Below are positions 23,648 through 33,665 of a stretch of DNA of 64,000 bases, piece after piece. The DNA comes from Hirundichthys speculiger (Eukaryota > Chordata > Actinopteri > Beloniformes > Exocoetidae). Where the stretch lies: assembly GCA_018398805.1 (NCBI GenBank), contig JAGFBZ010002332.1, positions 65,001 through 129,000 on the forward strand, read 5' to 3'. The notes under the pieces were generated by a model. It had not been told where the DNA came from. It searched no databases and was given only the letters and a program-made list of their open reading frames with translations. How positions within the stretch are numbered: the stretch's first letter is position 1; each line of letters begins with the position of its first letter. The position numbers and the translations under genes are program-made.

Positions 23648-25132
23648 GTTTACTTGTGTAGGTGATTGTGGCAGTTTGAATGTGTGTTGGTGTATTTTAC
23701 TTCAGCTGTTTTTAATCCTGTAAAGCACTTGGTGCCGTTTGAAAAGCACGATGCACATTCACCCTCCAAACTTCCATTAAAAAAAATTTACTGCATATAC
23801 ATAGATGGTTTTGCTAGATGATGGCACTAACCACAAATGTAAATGCAGACAAAAAAATAAATAAAAAAATAAAAGCACATTGCTTTGGTTTGATTATTTG
23901 CTTTTATTATGACACAGTTGGTCAGTTTCTACCATAATGCACACCAGGAGCAGATTCAGCTATTTTCAGCCAGAAAGATGAGAACCTGCATTATCTTTCT
24001 AGCTTCTCTCCACTTGTGTCTTATAGACGGGACAATGAGTCCATATTGGTCCCAAACATCATTGCATGACAATAGAAAGAAAATTCTATCTATTATTTTT
24101 ATATATATATATAGAAATAAAGAAAAAGCTCTGAAGTGTTTGTTTGAATGGATGAACGAGAAACAGTGTAAAGTGTTTAAAGTGCTGATGAACTACTTAT
24201 CCACCTTTTTTTTTTTTTTTTGAATATTTTAATATTAATATGTACACTGCTGGCTTTTAAAACAATCAGTGCTATGACAAAATAACTACTTTAGAATATA
24301 AGTACACCACTTTGAGATTAAAGGTGTTTTGTGTTTATTCCTTTTAGCATAAATCTAAATATCAAATGCATGTGACATTCTGAAAAAACTTACCTGACAC
24401 AATTTAAAAATTCATCTTCACTTTCCAGCCGCTACCTTTCCCTCCATTTTAATTACCTTACGACGGACCACCCATAACAATGCAGAGGAGTTATATTTTT
24501 CAGCTCTGTCATTCCAGAGGAGATGGGATGTCCGTAATGAATGAAACTAATTTCAAGCCAATTGTGGTAAGACGGACGATGTTTACCGTGCGTTTAACAT
24601 GCGTATCCGGCAGCATTCAGCTGGAAAACTGGTGCCGTTCAAGCTTTGTAAAAGGAGTTCATATGTGGGATGCAACTGTTGTAAAAGCAAGATATGCAGA
24701 ATAGTACAAGAACATAACAGAGTTTAGGGGTCATTCACAGCTGATCCTAACCGGCTGCAGACTGTTGACGATCATGTTTTCACAGATTCACACAAAGCTG
24801 AACAGCAGCAAAGTTCTTATCAACATGTCAAATAGGAAGTTTTATTCGTGTTGCTTAGCAAAGATGTGTGAATCCCTACAGATCCGGGTCTGCGGGGGAA
24901 CTCGGGAGTCATGAATCCCAAACCAAGAGGAAGTGAATCCTAGTCCTCGGCCTGCGGATCACATCAGGGGGTTGTAGGAATTACAATTCACAAGTTGATT
25001 TGTTCTCAGCTTCACATCTATCCTGTACCGTACAGGGTAAGCAAATTGCTTGCAAGTTAACGGTGCATCCGGATGGATGCAGACTTGCCCGAATCCATGG
25101 ACTCAACCAGGACACGATTCGCGTCTACTTTG
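23648..25132. other. No recognised gene
   Basis: The frame at 24480-24704 and others show no motif. A 16-T run at about 24206 and an AT dinucleotide tract at 24100-24112 are present. Confidence 0.45.
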
Positions 25133-25230
25133 AATGAGAGAGTGCGGAGTCAGCGTTGCTGTTGTACAGGCTTTCTCTCATTTCTTCTAGCAGAGCTTTT
25201 ACAAGCTCCCTCTCGTTGCTGCATACTTAA
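25133..25230 (-). pseudogene. Duplicated coding-like module, diverged copy
   Basis: On the minus strand this about 95-bp block encodes, with one frameshift and a stop, KYAAT..., KALLEEMRE and NSNADSALS. The copy at 25447-25543 keeps an open frame with the same order. It is an old duplicate of that block. Confidence 0.45.
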
Positions 25231-25377
25231 CCGGCTGCCAGCTTTCAGCATTTGCTGCTCAAGCCGTTAGGATGTTAATTGTACTGTCGGAGTCGGCGTG
25301 TTCATAAATGATTATTCAGAGGCCCACACACATATTCACCACAAATCCACAAGACCCGCCTGGATCTGTGGACACAA

Positions 25378-25424
25378 TTCAATTCAATTTAAAAATACCT
25401 GATCCCCCGAAGGGAAATTAAATA
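25378..25424. repeat. Fragment of a teleost dispersed repeat
   Basis: CAATTCAATTCAATTT followed by CCTGATCCCCCGAAGGGAAA resembles the common fish tail 'attgatccccgaagggaaat'. It lies between the two halves of the duplicated module. Confidence 0.45.
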
Positions 25425-25446
25425 CACACCGCTCAGCGATCCGTTC

Positions 25447-25543
25447 AACGAGAAAGTGCGGGATCACTGTTCTCCAGGATTTCCCTCATTTCTTTCAACT
25501 CTGCTTTCGTGGCCTCCTGCTGAGCTGCGGTATACTTACATCT
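25447..25543 (-). pseudogene. Duplicated coding-like module, open copy
   Basis: The minus strand encodes KYTAAQQEATKAELKEMREI, then LENSDPALSR and a stop. The charged, heptad-like helix suggests a coiled-coil C-terminus. I recognise no family. The match to 25133-25230 is better at the protein level (EMRE.L.NS...ALS) than at the DNA level, which hints at former coding function, perhaps in a transposon. No start or splice signal was found. Confidence 0.4.
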
Positions 25544-26061
25544 AAGCAAGTTAGAGAGAAAGAACTAACTACGGCGCGCGTGAATTTGTTATATTTGCAA
25601 TAAATTGAGCGTTGCTTTTGCACAGGACGGGAGCCCATCTTTTCGTTTGCATGGGGGAAAATGGAGCAAAACGACAAATAAACCCTCCGTTTCAACCAGC
25701 TTCTCTCAGCAGTCATTACATTCTTTGGTACTCATGTGTGGGATATGAGCTTAAGAAGTATTTATTTGTAGTTAGAGACAAGGGGTTGCTTTACTGACTC
25801 ATCTGTGTTTATAGCCTGTGGAGTCAAGGGATCCGAATGACTCAGATACAAATCTGAGTACTGAGGGATCCAAAAGGAGCTGGATTTGACGTCACGATTG
25901 TTCAGCATCAAAAAAAAAAAAAAAAAAAAGCAGGGTATAGATGTCAGCAATGAGATATTTAAAATCTTTATGAAAGCTTCCACCAGCACTTACAAATGAT
26001 GTGGTTCTTGACAATTCCAGGTAAGGTGGCGTAATATATAAGTAAAACACTGCCTCAGTCA
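25544..26061. other. No recognised gene
   Basis: Contains GAATGACTCAGATAC and its echo CTGAGTACTGAGGGATCC (25837-25872) and a 19-A run at about 25911. No gene is seen. Confidence 0.4.
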
Positions 26062-26069
26062 TCTCCATT

Positions 26070-26758
26070 CAGCATTGCCAAGTGGGAAATGTAGGATTAT
26101 CGTACCAGAGATTCAAAATTATTGTATTTTGAGGTAAATTATCGTACCAAACCAAAAGTTATCGTACATAACCAAAATAACAAGCCCAATGATGCACTAT
26201 AGTTAAATATAAATCACTCTAGTGATAAATAGCGTCCCACAGGCACTCACAGCTTTGTGGCGCAAGTACGGAATGGGTTAACGGCACCACATCAGCCCCA
26301 ATTTACAGTTGCGTTAGACTAATGTGTCCCCCAAAAACAAATGAGAGGCGGGAACTAATGAGCCAAATTATGAGGCCTGGAAACGATTTTGGAGACTATT
26401 TTTTTCCCTTGCTTTTTCTCTTCTGCTTAAACTCGGTTTAAATCTTGCTCGCTCGACCTGACTGTGAGCGTCTGGTAGGGCGAGCGCAGCTGACCATTCA
26501 GCCTATCATGCTCGTTATTCTGAGACAAACACTCGTATCTCACGCCCAGCAAAGCACGATTGGCTGGAAACATGTCACATGGGAACAGATGCCTTCAGGG
26601 TTCACAATAAACTCTCCGGCAGACAGTTGCAGCAGGCAATAATTTGAAATGGTCAAATTATCGTACATTTGGCCTTTTTTTGGATTATTGATCGGACATC
26701 GTACAGAGGGCTAAATTATCATACAAATACGATAATTATCGTACACCTGGCAACGCTG
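26070..26758. mobile_element. hAT element with perfect 8-bp target duplication
   Basis: TCTCCATT at 26062-26069 is repeated exactly at 26759-26766. The ends are CAGCATTGCCAAGTG and, reversed, CAGCGTTGCCAGGTG. The nonamer TTATCGTAC occurs at 26097, 26139, 26159, 26658 and 26736, clustered near the two ends as expected for subterminal transposase-binding sites. No transposase frame is present. The perfect duplication suggests a relatively young insertion. Confidence 0.88.
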
Positions 26759-26766
26759 TCTCCATT

Positions 26767-26967
26767 CTTGAAATCAGCGTGATGTCACGCACCATGTGAT
26801 CGGCCATGGTTACACTTCCGGTTTTAGCATCAGGGGGCATACAAAATTGCAGATTTCAAAGCGTCAGGTGTTTTTCACTCACAGTTCCTTCAGCTATTTC
26901 CATTTTAGCGTCTTTATTGTATCTTAACTTAGTTTGGCGATCGTCACTGGTGCCTGTGGTGGTGAGC
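26767..26967. other. Upstream region of the decayed transposon gene
   Basis: The 95-aa frame entering here is open but only its part after the ATG at 26968 resembles a known protein. This could be the 5' leader of the transposon. Confidence 0.35.
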
Positions 26968-27380
26968 ATGGCTTACCGATATCAGGATGAGTTGAAGCCA
27001 GAGGCTTTAGCGAGGTATAAAGCAAAAACTGGACATAGTCGGCCTAGATTTGTGTCCATACAAGCACACAGCCGATTCTTGGACGAATAACCCCAAACAA
27101 TGGCCTCGTTTGGGGTACCCAGATGTGTACCATTATCTCATAAAAATTCCTCGTAAGTATAAGTTTTTAGAAAGTGAAATCAAATGTCCCTACAAGCACC
27201 GGAACTCGGGCATAATGACAGCTGCCCAAGATTCAACATTTTGTGTCAATGTCAACGGCCAGCTGAAAGCAAGCCACCCGTACACCACGGGTTTGTTGTT
27301 GACGTGCAGTATGCCAACTTTGTTGTGTGGACAACATATCAATGGATCCAGCTCAGAATTTGCAGAATTGTGCATTCATT
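26968..27380 (+). pseudogene. Transposon protein with YqaJ-type nuclease motif, broken
   Basis: From the ATG at 26968 the frame reads MAYRYQDELKPEALARYKAK and continues to a stop at 27088. After a frameshift it continues NPKQWPRLGYPDVYHYLI, LESEIKCPYKHRNSG, AAQDSTFCVNVNGQLKASHP. After another shift it gives VQYANFVVWT. EIKCP at 27176-27190 fits the E-x-K core of the PD-(D/E)XK fold in YqaJ-family exonucleases. The 'HPY ... DFVVWT' block and the 'YPD.Y.YL' N-terminal block are found in fish transposon proteins with SWIM and YqaJ domains. At least two frameshifts and a large internal loss make it inactive. Biochemical function in fish is unknown to me. Confidence 0.62.
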
Positions 27381-27497
27381 AGTGAGATGCTGGAACAGCT
27401 CGAATCTTTTCGGAAAGCAGTTGTACTTGCAAAATGACAAATGTGACTGGCGAGCAGCATTGTTGGTGCAGTTGAACACACAACAGTTCTTCACCAT
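27381..27497 (-). pseudogene. THAP-type zinc-finger N-terminus, orphan
   Basis: On the minus strand from an ATG at 27497: MVKNCCVFNCTNNAARQS, then HLSFCKYNCFPKRFELFQ. The start MVK-C-x-VxxC, the SF...FPK spacing and the position at the protein N-terminus fit a THAP (C2CH) DNA-binding domain of the P-element/transposon type. The C-terminal C-x2-H half is not evident, and two extra residues interrupt the SF-K-FP region. It faces the YqaJ remnant tail to tail, so the two cannot be parts of one simple transcript. Confidence 0.55.
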
Positions 27498-28904
27498 CTT
27501 TCCCCCTATCGTAAACTGCACACATTTTTTAGATATCACCAGAAAAATATGACAAAATCAGACAGAACAGGCACACGTATAAAATGCATCGGCTTCGCTA
27601 GCAACAGTGAGCGTTTGTATATCCCCTTGGCCTGGTTGCTATGGCCCATGCATGCCCGGATGTGTTCAGTGGCCCTATGTTCGTGGTCGAGAATGATTCA
27701 AACTCCTCCAGATGTTCGAGTTAAAGCTTTAGCTTCACCTCTCAGTCCGGATCACGTCTACTACCTCAGCACGGTCAGTCATCTTGAGAAATGCCCAAAA
27801 GCAAACCACCTCATTCGCCAGCTCTTTGTTAATTTGTGCATGTGAGCTTTGCTTTTCCCTCTCTGAGTAAGTGTGAATATTCCCACATAAATTTCACTTG
27901 GCTCAAAGGGGGAAAAAAAAAACATTGCAACAGTAATAATCTGATTAAACAATCTTTCATCTATCAGCTCAGAGGATTAATTTTTTTTTCTGATATCTCG
28001 CCAGAACATGGAAACATTACAACGAGCAATTTCACGTCGCCTTATCAAAAACATTGCATTTCTACGGGTGCTGCTCATTTGTCAGCATGTAAACGGTGAC
28101 CTCCCGTGGCCCCGGAGGGAACGCTGTAATGAGCTCCGTGCTGCAAAGTCGGAGTTTTAGATGGAACGTGTTTTAGGAAGTTTACCTTTCCGCAAGGATT
28201 CACAGATATCTAAGGCCATCCAGCTGTCTGCATGCAAAGAAGGGCTACGAGCGCGATAATACATTAGCATTTCAAATACGGTTTGTCTCGAGTTTATCTA
28301 TTTTTAACCCTGCGTGTACGCGGAGACGCACAGACTACAGAGATTTATATTTGCTCCACTTTGTGTCTTCTGTCTCAGGGTGTCTTGTGATTAATGATCA
28401 AATATTGTTCAGTCGCGTTCCAGCATTTCTTTCACCAGAGCTGCTTAGCGGCTTGGTAAAATTAAAAACATAAATTCGAAAAAAAAAAAAAAAAAAATGT
28501 CTGGATGATACACAGGATACTGAAGAGTGTTGAGTGTCACTGCATTTAACACGCTAATTGCTTTAGTCAGACTCTCTGTTCTTAAGAACCTGCCTTTATG
28601 GGCCTTCAAGCGCTTTTACTGAATGAATTTGGAAAGTTTTAAAAAGTCGGGGAGTCAGAAAGTAGCATGCTCGGGAATGAACTCTGGTATTTGCTTTTCT
28701 TCTATTCAAAGTGCGGATTGGCTTCTTGATTTCTGAGCGCTTCTGCTTCTGAGAACAGTGTGTCAATTCAGTTCCTTTACACTGAAATGAAAAGCCTGCA
28801 GAGCTCTCTGCAGCAGCCTGCAAGTGCTGGGACACCTCCATGCAATTTTATGGATATTTATTTTAACACTCAATATGTTTAAACCCGTAGATTTTTGTTT
28901 CTTT
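27498..28904. other. No recognised gene; possible regulatory DNA
   Basis: A 98-aa plus-strand frame (27549-27845) is unrecognised and could be more of the transposon. The stretch 28000-28260 looks like well-balanced unique sequence. An 18-A run lies at about 28480. Confidence 0.4.
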
Positions 28905-29545
28905 GCAATTCAATTCAATTCAATTTTATTTGTATAGCATCTGTTTCAATGTCAATTGTCTCTAGGCGCTTTACAGAGACCCAGAGCATGACCCCCGAGC
29001 AAATATCATTAACTAAAATTATAATATTAAATCCAATCAAGGATAATGGCAAGTTAAAAACTCCCACAGAGGGAGAAAAAAACCTTTAAGCTAAACAGAG
29101 GCAAGGAAAAACTCCACTTTAAGAGGAAGAAACCTTGAGCAGGACCTGGACAAACCACACAACAAACAAAGCACAACAAACCACAGGAAAGTAAAGAATA
29201 TGGAGCACAGTTACAGTAACAAGGTGCTCCCAATTAATTATGAGTGAGCTGGAGGAGGAGGAAGGGAGGAGGAAAGGGAAGAAAAAGGGGAAAAGCAGTG
29301 GAGACACCACTCAGCAGATCATGTTGGCGTCCCCCTGCAGCGTAGGCCTATAGCAGCATAACTATGACGAAGCTGTGATTGAGGCGAGCCTACTCCAGTC
29401 TTAGCTCCTACAACTATTAGCCCCTACACACTATAGTTTAGACTACCTGTAGGCTTTACTGAACAAAAATGTTTTCAGTTTAGTTTTAAAGATGGAGGTG
29501 GTGTCAGCCTCCTTAACCCAAACTGGTAGCTGGTTCCATAAAAAA
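28905..29545 (+). repeat. Teleost dispersed repeat ('caattcaattttatttgtatag')
   Basis: It starts with CAATTCAATTCAATTCAATT and TTATTTGTATAGC, then has GGCGCTTTACAGAG, AAAAACTCCCACAGAGGGAG, AGGAAGAAACCTTGAGCAGG, and near the end GTTTTCAGTTTAGTTTTAAA and TGGTAGCTGGTTCCATAA. This order is that of an abundant fish repeat. It breaks off at an A-run where the family normally continues. No protein is encoded. Its class is not certain to me. Confidence 0.7.
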
Positions 29546-29900
29546 AAAAAAACTTTGCAATGGATTATGTTAAAGATTTCTTTTTTACTTCATTATATTT
29601 TTTCTATCTTCAAAAGACGTGGACACAGTCTGAATAAATATGAAATCGTCATTCTCAGTAAGAGAGTTTTCCCACATTAAGGTGTTTTGTGTGATCCCAC
29701 TCAAAGTCGGCACAAATCAATGTCATATCCATGATCACAATTAGAAAAAAAAATTCACAGGTGTATTGTTTTTTTTGTGTGTTAAGCCCGGTCAAAGTAA
29801 GCTATCAGGTGTCATCATTTTAGCTACTTTGCACTTAAGCACTTTAGGTGAACCTGACTTCTGAGCTGTGACAAAAAATCTAAGAGAACATAGACATTCT
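29546..29900. other. No recognised gene
   Basis: T- and A-rich spacer. A 62-aa frame across it has no motif. Confidence 0.5.
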
Positions 29901-30553
29901 TTATTTATTTATTATTTATTTGCCTTTATTTAACCAGGTCGGTCCCATTGAGACACAATGGCCTCTTTTTCAAGGGAAGCCTGGCCAAGACAGCAGCAGA
30001 AAAGTTACATACATGACACAGAAATTACACAACATTCAGATAAAATACCAACAAGATTAAAGCAACAGGACTAAAAGTTCGGATTCACATTAAAACAAGA
30101 ACAAGTCCGATATGAAGCTGCTCCAATTTCTCTCACACGAGTTTTCAAAGATCCCAGGTTAATCAGCTCCTTTAACTTCAGAGTTTTCTGCAATGCGTTC
30201 CAAGCAGCAGGTGCAGCATACTTAAAGCCGTGCTTACCAAGTTCGGTATTAACTTTGGGCACATTTAATAAATAAAATTCATTGGAACGTAGGCAGTAAT
30301 TGCTTTGAGATTTGGAGAGATAGTTACATAAATAGAGCGGGAGCAGACCCAAAATGACTTTATAAATAAAAATATGCCAATGTATAAGGCGGCCTGCTGC
30401 CAGAGATGGCCACTCAACTCGGGCATATAAAGTGCAGTGGTGAGTGAGGGGTTTACATCCAGTGACAAACCTTAAGGCACCATGATACATGGTGTCCAGA
30501 GAGCGCAGACAATTTGCAGGGGCATACATATACAAGAGGTCGCCATAATCTTA
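29901..30553 (-). mobile_element. 5'-truncated LINE with 3' UTR and (AAATA)n tail
   Basis: The minus strand encodes the C-terminal end of a non-LTR retrotransposon polyprotein (30071-30553). It starts DYGDLLYMYAPANCLRSLDT and includes GALRFVTGC, PSLAAGRLIHWHIFIYK, YCLRSNEF, LGKHGFKYAAPAAWNALQK. That order is typical of the region after the reverse transcriptase in fish jockey/L1-like elements. In-frame stops lie just upstream of DYGD, marking the 5' truncation. The 3' UTR ends GGTTAAATAAAGGCAAATAA with a short AAATA-type tail (29901-29925). It is dead on arrival: no reverse transcriptase or endonuclease remains. Confidence 0.85.
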
Positions 30554-30794
30554 TTATTTTAAACTTATTTTAAAGGTAAGGGCCACTAAGTCCAGCTGGT
30601 TAGCTGGAGGATGGCCAGCCGGACGACATCAAATAAGTAATCCAGCAGAGCCACCTTTGCTCCCAGACCTGCATCCTGCATCAGGGAACAACTCTTGTGT
30701 TCCTGAATTATTTTCTTCGAGAGTCACTGCTCTGCATATAATGGATGTTTCTTGCTCCACTACCTCTGGTTAAAATGAGTAGATCATGAATGGA
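30554..30794. other. Spacer
   Basis: No gene or repeat recognised. Confidence 0.4.
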
Positions 30795-30925
30795 TGAGTG
30801 AAGGCCTTGATGAAAAGCTGTTGGTGATCCACTCATTGGAAATCGTGCGTTGGAACAGGGAAACATCTAAAAACTTACAGTGCAGTGGCCCTCAAGGGAC
30901 CAGAAACACTGGCCTAGACTGTTCT
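30795..30925 (+). mobile_element. Right half of a fish hAT MITE
   Basis: GGAACAGGGAAACATCTAAA and CAGTGGCCCTCAAGGGACCA match the right terminal region of the family seen at 54717-54931, including the interior 'tgatgaaaagctgttggtgatc'. The left half is absent. Confidence 0.55.
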
Positions 30926-30939
30926 AGGTCATCTAGTCC

Positions 30940-31660
30940 AACTGCTGGTCAACAGCTAACTGACCTCAGCTCACTGACTGTTCCGAGCTCCATGGTCTAG
31001 CCAACCTCAACGTGTCTTCTAGCCATGGTCCAGCTAAATGTGACACGTTCTGCTGGAGGGTCCAATAGTCCTGGCTTCAGAAATCATTTCAGTAAAGACA
31101 TCTGAAATGAGGATGTATAATTTTTGATCAAAATGAATGAAAGGTAATGTTAGTTAGCATCAAGGCTCAGCATGTGCTAAGCTAAGGTAACCCTCTGGTA
31201 ACGTGAAGCGTAGGAGACCTATTGAAGCCTCTTTTTGATCCAGCGGAACAACATCTCAAATGAAACAGGTGCTGCAGTGCAAGCTTCCACAACGTGACCT
31301 CCCATCTAGCACTGCTACGTAATGAGCCATAGCCCCCGCTTCTGCAGCTGCACCACAGGACCTCCTGTGGGCAGCTCTGCTGCAATGACTGGTGTGATGA
31401 GAGATCCTATGATGATGCTCTATAAATGCACCTCGCCTTCCACTCACAGAGCCGCCTGCTGGCATAAAAGTCGTTTCCGCAGCGATATGGAATTAAGCTA
31501 ATGCTTCTGTTAGTTCCACTAAGGCTACATCTTGGAAGTGGGGTGATTGGCACCTGCTAATACAGCTAGATTTTGGTTACTGAGGTAAGGCGGCAGTACT
31601 CTTCAGAGGACCTATGGGTGATGTCATTAAAGATTTGTCCAGTGCTTTTTATATGGTCAA
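30940..31660 (-). repeat. Unclassified three-copy repeat, copy B
   Basis: Inverted relative to copy A. Shared blocks are GACATCTGAAATGAGGATG (31098-31116), ATCAAAATGAATGAAAGG, TTAGCAT...TGCTAAGCTA, and at the far end CTATGGGTGATGTCATTAAA then ATTTGTCCAGTGCTTTTTAT (31610-31655). Between 31200 and 31560 lies sequence not matched in the other copies, perhaps an insertion or just divergence. Confidence 0.6.
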
Positions 31661-33620
31661 TGGTCTCATGCTTGCCATCAAAACAAAAAGTATAAATACA
31701 GGAGGACGTTGTGGAATAATGTTCATGAATGTACTGCTCATTTCATGACATGGTGAACCTGCATGTATCAGTTGTCACCTTAAGATATATTTATTGTCAG
31801 CATGACCAAATAATTTTAAGCTGATGCACAGCTACATTTGAGATGAAAATTCTGAAGGATTAGCATCACCGAAGTAGCAAAACAGGACAGGGAACTGTAT
31901 TTATGAATCATACTAAACAGTTGACTAACTGATTCAGCTCAGTGTTAATCCCAGAGAAACTAAACTCTACCCAGAACCCAGTGCTTAAAACTTGCACGAT
32001 TCTAGGTTTTTGGTCCCCATTTGCTTCGACTGTGTCCGATCATCCTGATCAAGACACATCTGAGTGTTACCATGTTCACACCAGAAAATCACGCCAAGTG
32101 GAAAATGGAGTAAAGTTGAGAAAATATCACATTTGTTTTACAGAAACTAAAGACTGTATGTGTGAAAGCACTTTTAATTCCTAGCCTGAACCATGTGGAA
32201 TTCAAATAGTTTACCACATAGTTTTAAATCCACATAACCCAACCAAACAGCGGCTTAAAAGCAGAATGCAACAATTCCAGTAACTAAAGGTTATGTTTCA
32301 CAGGAAAGGTGCTGTAAAACATCACTAGTTGGACTAGGAAGGTGATTTTGTTTGTTTGTTTCTGTTCCCTTTTCAGATTGACAGTCATAATTGTGGCTCC
32401 TCCATCATAGTTCCTTCTGACTTGGTTGAATTTTTCACCACTTAAAATGCCTTTCGACTTTTTTTTTTCCTCCTTTTCATTTTTTCTTTTGTGTATGTAA
32501 CAAATTGGCTCTTGCAGCTTTGTTACGCCTACTTCTGAGGTCCAGTAAATGTGTCATGATGTGAAAACGGATGGAGAGAAAAAATGAAAAGCTGGATAAT
32601 TCTACACTGATCTGCAGATGCAAACGTCAATGATAAGGCATCTCTATTGATTTCCAACCCCCCAAAATCCTCTGTTTTTCATAACTCCTATTTTTTTGTG
32701 CATTTTGTTTTTTTTGACAGGTACACAGCACAGTTCAGCTTGGCAATGTGTGCACGCAAAGACAGCTATATCCACTTCCGCCTGGGGCTCAAAAGGAATT
32801 TCTCTGTAGTCTCGCTAGAAAAATCTATAAAAATTCGAAATGGCTCACAAGTATCTGCAGCCAGAAAGCGGTGATTAAAAATGAATCCAATCACTAACAA
32901 CTCCTTAGAGTTATCACAAGATATCTGCCCACACTGAATGGGTCAGTGAAGAAGTTATTTTTATTGTTTAACTTTATAAGAAATAACCAATAAAGAGAGG
33001 GATTTCTTCAGCAAACTTTTGACCGTGTTTCAAAAAAGGATGTAAAATAAAAAGAAAAAAAATCTTATTTATAGGAGGAAGCAGGGGGTGGATGAATGTT
33101 GTTGGTTATTTATCCAAGCCCCAGACCAAGGAATATCCAGTCCCCCTGCTGTGGCGTGGAAACAACTGAAAGGGGGTTATGTGAAGAAAAAATAAATAAA
33201 TAGGAAGAGATAGGCTACCACATCAAAGCAGAACCAGAAGGTGTCCACAGGCTCAGAGGCAGCACCTTAAACTTAACCCCTCCCACCATGCATGAAGAAA
33301 GCCACCTTAAGGTGTGCAAACACACACAAACATGCAAAGACCCACGTGCTGGCGGCTTAGAGGCACCATCGATGTGGTAAAACAGAAAAAAAAAAGCTCT
33401 CAGTGTTCAGAAAGCCTTTAACAGCCCAGATTGTAAATACTTTAAAGTTATTTTTATTGTTTCCCAAGAACTTTTGTTTTATGTTCACATATGTGTCTCA
33501 AGCTTTCGCCCCGATGCGTTTGTGTGCTTCCTCCCCTCATACTTAATGAGAGAGCTAAGTGGGTCAGCGTCCCATTTCAAATCCTCGGGCAGCCACTTCA
33601 GAAGGCGAGCTGTTCTGTAA
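31661..33620. other. No recognised gene
   Basis: The segment 32720-32874 begins after TTTTTTTTGACAG, a good acceptor-like signal, and stays open as RYTAQFSLAMCARKDSYIHF and onward. There is no recognised family and no following donor, so I do not call it an exon. The rest is unremarkable. Confidence 0.45.
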
Positions 33621-33642
33621 GCAGCAGCAGCAGCAGCAGCAG
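33621..33642. repeat. (GCA)7 microsatellite
   Basis: Seven uninterrupted GCA units just outside the left end of the large fold-back element. Confidence 0.95.
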
Positions 33643-33665
33643 AGGCCTTGCAGGACCACGTCCTG

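Noticed and set aside
32720..32874. Possible host exon after a good acceptor-like TTTTTTTTGACAG
   Set aside because: No donor, no family, no neighbouring exon; T-run plus AG is frequent in this AT-rich DNA.
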